NCBI GenBank assembly: GCA_009760855.2
Contig: WPIO01000027.1
Coordinates: 4,222,501-4,286,500 of the forward strand
Length of the DNA stretch: 64,000 nt
From: Cristatella mucedo
Taxonomy: Eukaryota; Bryozoa; Phylactolaemata; Cristatellidae
Reading direction: 5' to 3'
Under the pieces are notes generated by a model. It saw only the letters and a program-made list of their open reading frames with translations, had not been told where the DNA came from and ran no database searches. Made by a program: the position numbers and the translations under genes. Numbering within the stretch: the stretch's first letter is position 1; each line of letters begins with the position of its first letter. This document shows, piece after piece, positions 42,850 to 56,045 of this stretch.

Positions 42850-43072
42850 CTGAAACCACAATACTAAGTTGTAGTTGCGCGGGTTTCAGCGCGTTCGACC
42901 TAAGCATAACACGTGCGTCCTCCGCGAAGCTGCCTCATAAACGCTCCCGTGCACGGGATTCAGAGCTGCAGCTGTAAACGGCCCCATAACGCGCCGGCCG
43001 CACTGTCAGCGTTGCTACGGCAGCGGCGAGGGCGCTGGCCGCTCATTACTAAGCTTTCGAATAGCTACGTAC

Positions 43073-43130
43073 CTGCAGACCGGCGAGGCCGACCACGCCG
43101 TCGTTCTTCGAGGGATGTGAAATGGAACCG
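43073..43130 (-). CDS. TONSL: Tentative upstream TONSL exon (basic, AT-hook-like)
   Basis: A 58-bp candidate exon with a pyrimidine-rich acceptor (TTTCCTCACAG) and a consensus donor (CTGCAG|GTACGT). It would be separated from the large exon by a 223-bp intron. It has 19 codons plus 1 nt; the leftover G fits the CG opening the next exon. It reads RFHFTSLEERRRGRPRRSA, continuing as ARKKLSIS. RGRPRR resembles an AT-hook core and would suit the basic linker after the ankyrin repeats. Support is splice signals and phase only; the region could instead be a CpG-rich 5' UTR. Confidence 0.4.
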
Positions 43131-45429
<2,299 letters not shown>

Positions 45430-47005
45430 ACTTGGTCTGCCTCTCTTCCCAGTTTCTACTCTACCTCTTGCCAATGGGATCGCCAAGCATCATCTAGGCT
45501 TTCACTTCTATGTTGAAGGCACTCAATCATACCTTTACTTTGATTCCTCCCAGCACGACGAATTCTCTCAACTCCCTTGCTGATTATTACTGACATCCGC
45601 GATTCTATGGCAGCTAACTTTCTCGAATTAAATTACGATAAAACCAAATTACTCGTTATGAGCAAATCAAGTTTCACTCAGAAATTAGGATTTTTAACAC
45701 TCAAAATCGGCTCTGTCTGCATATCTCCTGTTGCATCTGCACGAAAATATGTTCCGTTTCTAAAGTGACCAATCCTTAGACGGCCAAATTAGCTCCGTGG
45801 TAAAGTCTACCTAATTTTAGCTACAGAATATAGCTAAAATACGGGCTTGCTTAGACAGGGATACTACATCCGAATTTGTCCGTGCATCCTTAATATCTTG
45901 TCTCGACCTCTGCACCTCACTGCTTACAGGTCTACCGACCTGTGCAATCAGGCGCATACAGTAGGTGACTTGCAAATCTCTGCAGCTAGGCTTAACTATC
46001 TTGAACCTCACATTTGCCACGCCATGCCGCTTCTAATCAACCTGCACAGGCTCCCAGGCAAACAACCCAGCCACAAACACGGTGTAGCGAGGCTAATCCT
46101 CGACGCGACAAAATACCTGTGAAGCCCCGAGCCTTGTAATAGTGGCTAGAGGCTTGTACATGCAGCGCCTGTGTACGCAGCATTAAGTTTTCGCGAGCAG
46201 TCGCGGACAGCAAAAGACGGCTCAGACAGACGCTGTGTCCATGACAGCTCAGGAGGTAAGGTGCTTGTTTTGTCACAGTGTGTCCGGCGGTGGCTGTTCT
46301 AATGGAGTCTCACGGAGACGCGAAGACACGAGCGGGCGAACGTGAGCGGCTAACGAGACTCTCGTCTTTATTCCCCCACTGGGTACATATACGTGCTGGG
46401 GGCTGACTCAATGCAGATAAGGGAGTGCCTCTGTGGTGGGCCACATGCTTACGTCAAAGGCTGCACTGAGTCAATGGTTGAACCACCCACCGCGGTCGGG
46501 GCATACCAGAGCGGCCGAGAAGCAACAGGCGCACACAGCTCCATCATCTTGACCGAGGTCGCGGGAAAAGCATCGTACCACCCGCTTTTTGGAATATCCC
46601 TGTTTACCCATACCTCGTCAAAATTTCAAATCCTTCGGAGAGTGCGCTTTTAGCTCGTATGCCCCCAAAACCTGGAAATGACACCCAACTTACATCACAC
46701 CATCCTGTGACTGGTCCTCCTATAAAAAGAAACTAAAAACACATCTTATTATGACAGCATTTAGTGGGCCCATGTGATTCATTCTTTATGTGATTATGCG
46801 TGCTAATACTGGGCATGCTGCCCCTAACCAAAATTGCTTGCTGACCCTGTATATGTCGCCACTAACCATGTTATTTCTTCTGTTTGTCAAACATGCTACG
46901 ATTAACCGTTCGATCACGCTTCCTTAGTAGCAAATGTAAAGTGCCTAGAAAGAGATTGGGTTCTATGAGTTCTCTCAATTGAATGCATTATTATTATTAT
47001 TATTG
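45430..47005 (+). mobile_element. L2/CR1-like LINE, interrupted by a probable LTR insertion
   Basis: The plus-strand RT text starts at the LPLANGIAKHHLGFHFYVEG region (catalytic box changed from YADD to YVEG) and continues through AANFLELNYDKTKLLVMSKS and ARLNYLEPHICHAMPLLI to about 46070. LINE text resumes near 46565 with CATCGTACCACCCGCTTTT and runs to the 3' hairpin and (ATT)n near 46988-47005. About 90 bp of LINE sequence is missing at the junction. Inactive. Confidence 0.75.
46279..46537 (-). mobile_element. Probable solo LTR inside a LINE
   Basis: A GC-rich 259-bp block foreign to the LINE. On the minus strand it starts TGTGTGC and ends GGACACA, so it has short TG..CA ends. It also carries a TATA-like CGTATATGTACCC followed by GGGGAATAAAGACGAGAGTC, a promoter and poly(A) layout typical of LTRs. 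No target-site duplication is obvious and no internal retroelement coding region is present. Confidence 0.45.
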
Positions 47006-47045
47006 TTAAATCTTGCAACACAGCCTTGAAGTCGATGCACTGCTC

Positions 47046-48590
47046 GATAATAATAATATTAATAAAACACCTGATAAAGCACCCTCAGAGAACTCAATCT
47101 CTCTCAAGGCGCTTCACATTTGCTGCACAGGAAACTCGATCGAATGGTTAGTGGCAGCATGCTTGATAAACAACAAGAATAACGTGGTTAGCGGTGATAT
47201 GTACAGGGTCAGCATGCAAGTGTGGTCAGTGGCAGCGTGCACAGTGTCAGCACGAATGAGCACATAAATGTCGAATCACGGGGATTCACTAACGCTGTGA
47301 TGAATAGGTGCGTTTTTAAGTTCTTTTTAAATATGGTCAAGTCAGGGGAAGTCGTGACGAAATTCGGCAGTGAGTTCCAAGCTTTGGGAGCATACGAACC
47401 AAACGCACGGTCTTCGAAGGATTTGAGATTTTTACGAAGTATATGTAAAGTTAGATTCCAAAAAGCGGGGGGGGGGGCTACGATGCTTAGCCTGGTGGGG
47501 TAGTAGATCTGATCAGTAGGCAGATGCCAAAGCATGATGGGACCTTAAAGTGAGCGACAAAACCTTGGAAGTTGTTTCGTTGCTTGACTGGGAGCCAGTG
47601 CACGTCGGCGAGAAGTGGTGAGATGTGGCAACTGCGACGCTCACGACAGATAAGCCTAGCTGCAGAGTTTTGCACCAGCTGTAAGCGCCTGATAGCACAG
47701 ACCGGTGGACCAGCAAGCAGTGAAGTACAGAAGTCAAGAAAGGATGTCACAAATGCACGGACCAATTTAGATGTGGTATCCCAATCTAAACAAGCCCGAC
47801 TTTTAGCAATGTTATGTAGTTGAAAGTAGGTAGGCTTGATCGTGGAGTTGATGTGGTCGTCTACTGAAATGTAACTTTGGAGCATGACAGCTAGATTTTG
47901 TGTAGATTCAACAGGAGATATGCTGACAGAGTCAATTGTGAGCATTAGCCTTTCTAATTTCTGAATTACACTTGGTTTACCCATAACTAGTAAGTTGGTT
48001 TTTTATCATCATTAAATTTACGAAAATTTGCTGCCATCTATGTGAGGATGTCATCAATACATGCAGCGAGGAAGCTGAGAGAATTTCACGTGGTAGAGGG
48101 CTGGGAGTAATTAAAGCAAAGTTACAACTAAGAGTCATCCGCATGGAAGTGAAAGCCTAGATTGTGCTTGGCAATCACAAAGGCAAGCGGGAGAGTATAA
48201 ACCGTAAAAAGAACCGCACCAAGCATGGAGCCCTGAGGTGCCCCATATTTCAAAGGTTTCACTGATGACTTTTATCCATTCACATGAATTCTCTGGAGTC
48301 TCCCACTGAGATAGGACCTGAACCATTGCAATGCAGTGCCAGTGATGCCCAGGCGAGGTGAGAGGCGCTCCAGAAGGACTTGGTGATCGATACTATCAAA
48401 AGCTGCCAATAGATCGAACAAAACAAGCGGAGATACTCTACCCATGTCTGCATTCCTAAGTAAGTCGTTGTACACCCGAAGCAATGCTGACTCGGTGGAA
48501 TGATTAGCTCTAAAGCCAGACTGGATCTTGTTAGCAAGGTCTGAAGTTTCAATTTATCAGTTCAGCTGGTCTGTTGCAACTCGTTCCAGC
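47046..48590 (-). mobile_element. L2/CR1-like LINE, RT domain and 3' end
   Basis: Minus-strand frames at 48272-48552 (LLVRF.. AAFDSIDHQVLLERLSPRLG, FRSYLSGRLQ) and 47487-47984 (SPVESTQNLAVMLQS, LVQNSAARLICRERRSC) cover the RT and C-terminal domain. Frame shifts and a G11 run (47467-47477) interrupt it. The 3' hairpin lies at the left end, tail to tail with the LINE ending at 47005. Confidence 0.82.
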
Positions 48591-49074
48591 TAAATGAATG
48601 ATTGATGGATTGCTTGATGGCAAGCTTTCGCTGCTCGGTTAAAAGTGGTGTAAAACTCGCAACTGCCACGTTCACGAAAGACTAACGTTGCGGCTGTAGC
48701 ATACAACTACTTCAAAAATACCTGAACGGACTGCTTATGGGACTCGAAATGCTCCTGCATCCGTTCTAACGATGCAACGTTTCGCTCCGTTTGACGAACC
48801 TATTCCGTTCCCAAACGTAACGCGGGTCATTCGTAACCCGGATTTCGATTTTCCATATGGTTCTATTTGCAACGTATACATTTTCCTCGTGCCCAGAAAA
48901 AAATAATTCGTGCCTTAAAAACTCCGGAGCTGGGATTTTCCCCGTTACGAATGCTGCTTTTGCAGTCCCACTAGGACGTGGAAGCGACGGTACCCTTTGA
49001 AGACAATGCAGTGTTTACATATTCGAGGATTTTACGACCTCGTTCCCCTTGAGTTTGGTGGTGGCTTGCAGTTG
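48591..49074. other. Unassigned stretch between LINE copies
   Basis: About 480 bp without a recognised feature. Some words (CTGCAACTG, CACGTTCACGAAAGAC) recall the LINE but do not align over any length. Confidence 0.45.
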
Positions 49075-49777
49075 TTCCAAGCATTTGTGACATCCCGTCT
49101 TGACTTAGGTAACTCGCTGCTTGCTGGCCTACCGGCATGTCAATCAGGCGATTACAGCTGGTGCAAAACTCCGCAGCTAGGCTTGTCGGTCGTGAGCCTT
49201 GAAGTTGCCGCATCACACCACTTCTCGCCGACCTGCACTGGCTACCAGTCAAGCAACGGATCGACTTCAAGGTTTTGTCGCTCACTTTTAGGTCACTTCA
49301 TTCTTTGGCTCCAGCCTATCTCTCAGATCTACTCCCCCACCAGGCCAAGCACCCGCTTTTCGGAATCCTACGATCTACCTATACCTCGCACAAACGTCAA
49401 ATCCTTTGGAGACCTTGAATTTAGTTTGTATGCTCCCAAAGCCTGGAACTCATTCCCGACTTGCGTCAGAACATCCACTGACTTGACTACATTTAAAAAG
49501 AACTTAAAACACCTATTTAGGACAGCATTTAGTGGGTCCCTGTGATTCGTCCTTGATGTGCTTATGTGTGCTGACACTGTGCATGCTGCCACTAACCACA
49601 TTTGCATGCTGACCCTGTGCATGTCACCCCTAACCATGTTATTCATGATGTTGATCAAGCATGATATTACTCACCATTCAATCGCTTTTCCCTTTGCAGC
49701 AAATGTAAAGCGCCTAGAAAGAGATTAAGTTCTCTGAGGGGCGCTTTATCAAGTGCATTATTACTATTATTATTATT
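49075..49777 (+). mobile_element. L2/CR1-like LINE, C-terminal part and complete 3' end
   Basis: It begins in the FVTSRLDLGNSLLAGLPAC region and ends in LFRTAFSGSL, the 3' UTR, the hairpin (near 49707-49747) and an ATT-rich tail. The frame at 48997-49545 is read partly in the wrong phase, showing a shift. Confidence 0.82.
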
Positions 49778-50575
49778 TGTACTTCGGTTTACAAATGTCT
49801 CAACATACGAGTGTTTCGAGATACGGACCGTCTCTCGGCCAATTTTCTGTTTTGAGTTGCGAGCTAAAATTCAGGTTACGAGCCAGCTTCAGAAACTACA
49901 CCGCTAGTTGCCGCAGCGAACTTCACACTGCTTGTGGCTACTCAAGTCCAACAAGAGTAGCGCAGCGACCGACGTTCCGTTCCAAGATGCTGCCCTACGA
50001 TCCGATCGTAACGCTAAGCGCAGGCCTTGCGGTTCGCTCCCAGACGGACTCGAGCGAGCCATCGTGATGCTTGGACGCAACAGATCGCCAGACTCCGGTG
50101 TTAAATCCGACTACGACAAAACAGCTAAGTACGTACCGTTCTATATCATCGTGTGAGAGTTCATCGCGTAACTGATAACAAACGGGGCGTCCGCCCAGCC
50201 ATAAATTGAAAGCGAGGAAAGCCCGGCGAAAAAGGGCAAAAATCGGCGAATTAGATTCAGATATTCATTTAAGCCTTTCTCCTCTAACTCTATTAGCCTC
50301 TTCAAGTCGTCTGATCTCCGAGTAACTCCTATACGTTTGGATTAACACAACCCGTTTAATGTAAGACAGTTCTTAAAACAAGATTAATTATTTATAAGTA
50401 CATCTTTTAATTTGAAAACATGAAACAAAAATCGCAATGTTTTTTGGGGCTCTGGAACAGATTAATGGCATTTCAATTCATTTCGATGGCAAAAATTGAT
50501 TTAACACACGAGTAATTTGATTTACGAGCTGTGGCACGGAGCGAATTAAACTCGTAAGCCGAGGTACCGCTGTAA
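49778..50575. mobile_element. Tigger/pogo-type nonautonomous DNA transposon
   Basis: The left end GTACTTCGGTTTACAAATG and the complement of the right end, GTACCTCGGCTTACGAG, are inverted repeats. Inside are Tigger-like words such as CATACGAGTGTTTCGAGATA and, in reverse, GAGCTCGTAAATCAAATTA-like text. About 800 bp; no transposase recognised. It sits between two LINE tails of opposite orientation, next to their ATT-rich ends. Confidence 0.7.
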
Positions 50576-50578
50576 TTA

Positions 50579-51200
50579 TAATACACTTGATATAGAACCC
50601 TCAGAAAATTACAATATCTTTCTAGGACCTTTACGTTTGCTTCAAAGGATGCACGATCGAATGGTTAGTTGTAGTATGCTCAATTTATAACAAGAATAAC
50701 ACGGTTAGGGGTAACATGCACAGGGTCAGCATGCAAGTGCGGTTAGTGGCAGCATGCACAGTGTCAGCACGCACAAGTGCATAAAGATTGAATCACAGGG
50801 ACCCACTAAATGCTGTCATAAATAGACACGCAGTTTCTTTTTAAATGTGGTCAAGTCAGGAGATGTCGTAACGCAAGTCGGAAGTGAGTTCCAGGCTTTG
50901 GGTGCATACCAACTAAAGGCACGGTCTCCAAAGGATTTGAGATTTGTACGAGGTATAGGTAAACAATTAGGCTAAGAAAAGCGGGTGGCACCGTGCTTGA
51001 CCGAGTGGGGTCAGTAGATCTGATAGGTAGGCTGGAGCTCAAGAACGAGTGAACCTGAAAGTGAGTGACACAACCTTAAAGTCGATGCATTGCTTGACTG
51101 GGAGCCAGTGCAGGTCGGCGAGAAGTGGTGAGACGTGGCAATTGCGACACCCACGACACACTAGCCTCGCTGCAGAGCAGTGCATCAGCTGTTAGAGCCT
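50579..51200 (-). mobile_element. L2/CR1-like LINE, 3' end
   Basis: Reversed hairpin (GAACCCTCAGAAAATTACAA, then CTAGGACCTTTACG) followed by reversed 3' UTR and C-terminal coding text (VPPAFLSLIVYLYLVQ in a shifted frame). It breaks off where an R1 repeat begins. Confidence 0.78.
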
Positions 51201-51204
51201 GATT

Positions 51205-51378
51205 TTTCTCTTTGTTGCGTGAGGCAAAGTCTGTTGGCTACCGAATGCGTACCGAAAGCCGCTTAAGCTGTGAGTGCGCTATACAAAACTCTTCTGCGTA
51301 ACATCCACATGTTCTATATGACTTTGTGGAGTTACAGACGGAGATACATTACATTACATTACATTGCACCGGCCGGTT
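51205..51378 (+). repeat. R1-family interspersed repeat with (ACATT)n tail
   Basis: It shares TTTTTCTCTTTGTTGCGTG, TCTGTTGGCTACCGAATGCG and ATGACTTTGTGGAGTTACAG with 10866-11145. It ends GGAGATACATTACATTACAT before TACATTGC, giving the family a short ACATT repeat tail. Confidence 0.7.
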
Positions 51379-51539
51379 CGCGGGTCAGAAGTCCTGCCAC
51401 AGTTCTACTCTAATTTGATCGTGATGAGGCCCTGACCTTGTGAATCTAATGCTCCAACTACTCATTTGCATCCCTAATGTGGGGCTTAATTATACCATGT
51501 CAGCAGGTTCAAGCAATCAAATGTAGTGCGCTCATAACG
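51379..51539. other. Unassigned stretch
   Basis: No recognised gene or repeat. Confidence 0.5.
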
Positions 51540-52300
51540 AATCTCCAGTTTGACGGACGGAAGGGGAGGGCGTGGCTCCACCTCCAGGAAGCGGAATCGT
51601 GAGCCCCTTATGACCGAACGCCGGCTGAGCCCATACGTCACGACGTCATGGCGTACCCAGCGGTGAATGCGCGGCTCCCGGCAGGTACGTGTGGGTGCTG
51701 CGAGTACGTGAGGGTTAGCTGCCGTTTTGCTGCGTCAGGAATAAGCAGGACAGTTACATTGTCACGACAAGCATTGTTGGTGCTGCTTGGTGTCTCCCAG
51801 TTCGCAAAACGCCGACTCAGACGGAGTCGAAAGGAGGGAGGGAAGGCGGAGGAGCAGGCCGTCGTTTGCTCGCCGACGGCCGCCAGGCGGCGGCAGAGCC
51901 AGCGGCAGCGCCTACCTACAGGCGGCGCAGCTGGAGGCGGCGCCGACTGCGAACCTGCCGCCGCTTGAACTTCGGTAGCAGAAGATGGCGCTGACTAGCT
52001 GCGCTATAGCGAGCTGCGTAGGGTTAAACGGTGGGCCAGAGTAATCTTTAATGTAAACAGTCTTTCCTATTCAAGTTGCTGCCTAGTCCGTGCCTGTTGG
52101 GCGCTCAAATGCACAGGTGCAGCCTCTGCCTCGATCTGTTGCGGATCGCGCCCGCATCGTTGCGTCTTTTTTCAGGGCTGCAAGCTCGTCTATTTCGTAC
52201 GCTGCTTCCTTCGTCCTGACTTCGCCACTGACACGGGAGCTCCTGACTCCTACTGCTGCGGCTCGCGACAAAGCGCCGCCGTGAGTGCTGCCTTTGACCG
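51540..52300. promoter_or_regulatory. CpG-rich stretch, possible promoter of an unseen gene
   Basis: GC and CpG density are clearly above the surroundings. CATACGTCACGACGTCATGG near 51632-51651 holds two CRE/ATF-like half or full sites. Arg/Ala-rich open frames on both strands look like composition effects. A plus-strand gene starting here could include the exon at 61892, but nothing links them. Confidence 0.35.
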
Positions 52301-53914
52301 AAGCTTCTGGAATGGAAGTGGACATAGGTACTCCTGTCCTAGTGCTCCCCAGTGCTGCACCATTCGATTGGTGACTCAGACATCATGACTCCTGTGCTGA
52401 TTGCTGGAGAAAGATTTCAGACACCTAGGCATTGTTTAGCTGGCTCTCTATGATATCTGCGGCTTGGCTGTCCAGTCTACCGAGTGAGCAGGCAGCGGCC
52501 TGAGCGCATGCCAGTCAAGCCTGAACGATCAGGCAGGCTATTTTAGTGTGCTGTTTTGCTGTGCCAGCCAACGACACTTGACGCCAGGCTGACTAGTTAA
52601 GCCTTGATCGGAGTGCTGGTGTCCAGCTGACTCCGTAACTGCACTTGCAATGCACTGCTGTGGTGCCATGCCATACGGTTGAGCTGACAGCTGCCATAGC
52701 CAATCAGCTCGATTGCAGGTATGGGAAGAGTCACTCTGTCGTGTTCGAATTCACCAGTTCGGGTAAGTGCTCAAGTACAGGTAGTGAGATTTGTATTGCC
52801 ATCTCAACGATCCATGTAATGATTATTCGAGTTACCTCTCTTGTTGTAACTGGGAATGGATGTCTCCTTTGCAATTTAACGGTCTGCATGGAAGTTGAGA
52901 GTACCGTGTGAGATGCAGTGAAACTGTAGACCTGGATTGGCACTCAACTAGATGCTTTTGGTCCATTTACAAGCTGTCGCATGGCTAGTAGCCGCTGATA
53001 TTAAGGGCAATTGTAGCAGAAGCTTACGGGAGTGGAGGGAGAAGCCGTTTTGTCACACGTATGAACTTCATGAGATGGGACTTGGAATGTACTCGGGTGC
53101 TCTGAGGTGCCGGACATAGGGACCATCTCTGCATTTCTATGTTGGCTGAGTGCAGTTCAGTGCACTGCAGTTGCTGCTAAGGCTGCATGTGTATGCATGC
53201 ACCTGGAAGTGTGTGTGTGTGTGCGCGTGTGATGTACTAGCGGATGGTCTTTTCAGGATCGGCTGGTGCAAATTTGGTGACCGTGGTGTATGTTACTTAA
53301 GCTGTTTGATATGGACTCATCACGTTCGTACCACTGGGCTACTCTGTGCTACATTGTAACCAGACTATAGGGGCAACATATCTGTACATTTGGTGTGCCT
53401 ACCAGGCATTAATTACCATGATAGCTCCATGGTGTTCAAATGAATGTAAACTTCTTCAAGCAGTATCGGCTAAAGACCTGCACACATTGACTGGAAGTGA
53501 AATTATTTGTATTGTACTTTGTATGTCAATACTGCTATTCTACTGCAGTAGCATAAGGTAGGTAGCCAGTAAGCCTGGCCTCTCTCTAGACCGAACCTCG
53601 TAAGTGGGGTGCTGGGCCACCTGGTGAACCTCTTCAGCCATGCTGTGATTGGCTGGCCTATGCACCACTTCATCAAATTCTTTATAATACGGCTGTCAAT
53701 GCACACCCTCACTCTGATTTAATTAAGGAAATTCTAGTTCAGTGGGATATCTATGGTGGCAACCCCCACTATGAAGACTGTATTAATGGTGGAATGGAGG
53801 ACAGATGAGTTGCTCAGCTGTGCCTTGCATGTGTGCATGGTAAGTTACTTATGTAAGAGACAGCATTTTTTATCTTCACTGCAGACTGGAAGGTCAGATA
53901 TGTACTTATATAAT
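52301..53914. other. Unassigned, intron-like
   Basis: No domain recognised. One short plus-strand segment at 52719-52762 is bounded by TTGCAG and GTAAGT and could be an exon (YGKSHSVVFEFTSSG), but nothing supports it beyond the splice sites. A GT-rich run lies near 53209-53230. Confidence 0.45.
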
Positions 53915-54050
53915 TCATTTATATAGCGCCCCAAGAAAACAATCTCTATTCAGGCGCTTTACATATGCCTCGGGGCTTGAGCCCACGACCTCTGCCAGAC
54001 CTTGGTCGGGGCGAGCACCTTAACTGCTAGACTAAACCAGCTCGGCATAT
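53915..54050 (-). mobile_element. tRNA-derived SINE, family B
   Basis: The plus strand shows the reversed LINE-like tail (ATAGCGCCCCAAGAAAACAA, CAGGCGCTTTACATATG) and then the reversed tRNA-like head with GGGCTTGAGCCCACGACC. Confidence 0.75.
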
Positions 54051-54424
54051 GTCATACTGTTCTGAATATCCAGCTCTATTCTACCTGTGTCAGTTCACAT
54101 GTTTGATCTGTCGATCTGTTTACATGTACTATGTATTATGCCCTTGTCACACACATGGGTAAGCACTCACATACTCAACTCAATGTATGCACACACATTT
54201 GCTTTAGTGCACCTATTCTCCGATTCGGATAAGCTTTGATTCATACATGTAGCCTATTAGATATGTTCACACTTCAGCATCGACTTTGTATTGCTTTTCT
54301 CTCATGGCATTTCTTTTGTGCTTATTCCGACCCCTGCCTCACTCTTGCTATTCCCAGCCATTACTGTCTCTCAGATTCCTGGCCAGTTTCCTTCCTGCCT
54401 CCTCTTATTCTTCTCCCCACCATG

Positions 54425-54597
54425 CCATGCCTGTTTGGCCCAGTGGTTAAGGTGCTTGCCTCGAAGGTCAAAGTGAATGTATTTGATGACCGTGGTCTTG
54501 GGCTCGAGCCCCGTGGCATATGTGAAGCGCCTGAATAGAGATTAAGTTCTCTCAGGGTGTTATACAAATGAATTATATTATTATATTATATGATTGT
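54425..54597 (+). mobile_element. tRNA-derived SINE, family B, best copy
   Basis: The head has CTGTTTGGCCCAGTGGTTAA (A-box region, TGGCCCAGTGG) and the B box GGGCTCGAGCCC. The tail has GTGAAGCGCCTGAATAGAGA, then TTAAGTTCTCTCAGGGTGTT and an ATTATATTATT run. The tail matches the LINE 3' hairpin nearly base for base. Confidence 0.85.
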
Positions 54598-55212
54598 GCC
54601 ATCTGCCCTGTCACCCTATAAATATGAGTGCAAGCAACATCTGCTGCTCTACTGTTCCACCAGGTGGCAGGTGCCAGCTCCACCTTCCTGCCTACATCAC
54701 AGCTCCAGACTCGATGCTGTGTGCAACTTGCAATATTGTGCTGCTGTATATACTTAAGGCAAACAAAGTGCCACCAACTAGGTTAGGATTACTCTGAGGG
54801 CATACACTATTGTTGCTTGGTTGCATTGGTGGATGCGAGCCACCAGTGCGCAGCTAGCTAGCTTGCCATGTTGCAGAGACCAGACATTCGTGGTGCATTA
54901 GTCACTGAAGGCTGGCTTGTCCGTTTTGGGGCTATCAGCCTGGTCCAACTGGGGGGGGGGGGGGTGGAGTGGAGGGCAGAGGAAGGGAGGGGGAGGGTTT
55001 TCGGCCTCACAAAAAAGAACCCGTTTTACTTGTTTCTGATGCATTTGCCGATTTCTGACATTATTTCAAAGGACAGGTAATTAAAGCACAGCACTAGCAA
55101 AACAATGCTCACTGAGATTAGCTGGATGTCGTTGCTATGATCCTTTTGAGGCAACATATCCAGCTGCTGTATTGGGCATTGTTCAGTAGTGGTCCAAGTT
55201 TGAAACATCTAT
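54598..55212. other. Unassigned stretch with G14 run
   Basis: No gene recognised. A run of 14 G at 54951-54964 is followed by a purine-rich stretch to about 55000. Confidence 0.5.
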
Positions 55213-55214
55213 TT

Positions 55215-56045
55215 CTAATAATAATAATAATAATAATAATTCACTTGATAAAGCGCCCTCAGAGAACTTAATCTCTCTAGGCGCTTTACATTTGCTGTAA
55301 AGTGAAATGCAATTGAATGGTAAGTAAAATCATGCTTGAAAAACAAACGAAATGAATAATATGGTTAGGGGTGACATGCACAGGGTCAGCATGCAAATGT
55401 GGTTAGTGGCAGCATGCACAGTGTCAGCACGCACAAGCACATCAAGGACGAATCACAGGGACCCACTAAATGCTGTCCTAAATAGGTGTGTGTTTAGGTT
55501 CCTTTTAAATGTGGTCAGGTCAGGGGATGTTCTGATGCAGGTCGGGAGGGAGTTCCAGGCTTTGGGAGCATTTGAACTAAATGCACGGTCTCCAAAGGAT
55601 TTGAGGTTTGTACGAGGTATTTGTAGACTGTTGGATTCCGAAAAGTGGGTGGTACTATGCTTGACCTGATGGGGTAGTATATCTGACAGATAGGCTGGAG
55701 CCATAGAATGAAGGGACCTAAAAGTGAGCGACAAAACCTTGAAGTCAATCCGTTGCTTGACTGGTAGCCAGTGCAGGTCGGCGAGAAGTGGAATAATGTG
55801 GCAACTGCGACGCTCACGGCAGACAAGTCTAGCTGCCGAGTTTTGCACCAGCTGCAATCGCCTGATCGCACATGCTGGTAGGCCAGTAAGCAGTGAGTTG
55901 CACAAGTCGAGACGGGATGTCACGAATGCATGGACCAACTTAGATGTGGTATCTTTATCTAAACAAGCCCGAATTTTAGCAATGTTATGAAGCTGAAAAT
56001 AGGCGGATTTGACTGTGGAGCTGATATGGTCGTCTAACGAAATTA
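55215..56045 (-). mobile_element. L2/CR1-like LINE, RT C-terminal domain and 3' end
   Basis: The (ATA)n tail and reversed hairpin are followed by a minus-strand frame at 55453-55938 that is open across the C-terminal domain: HAFVTSRLDLCNSLLTGLPAC to LFRTAFSGSL. It is truncated near the LDDHISST region. This is one of the best-kept C-terminal copies. Confidence 0.88.

Noticed and set aside
51648-52325. Arg/Ala-rich open frames
   Set aside because: GC-rich composition gives long frames on both strands. No domain or splice support.
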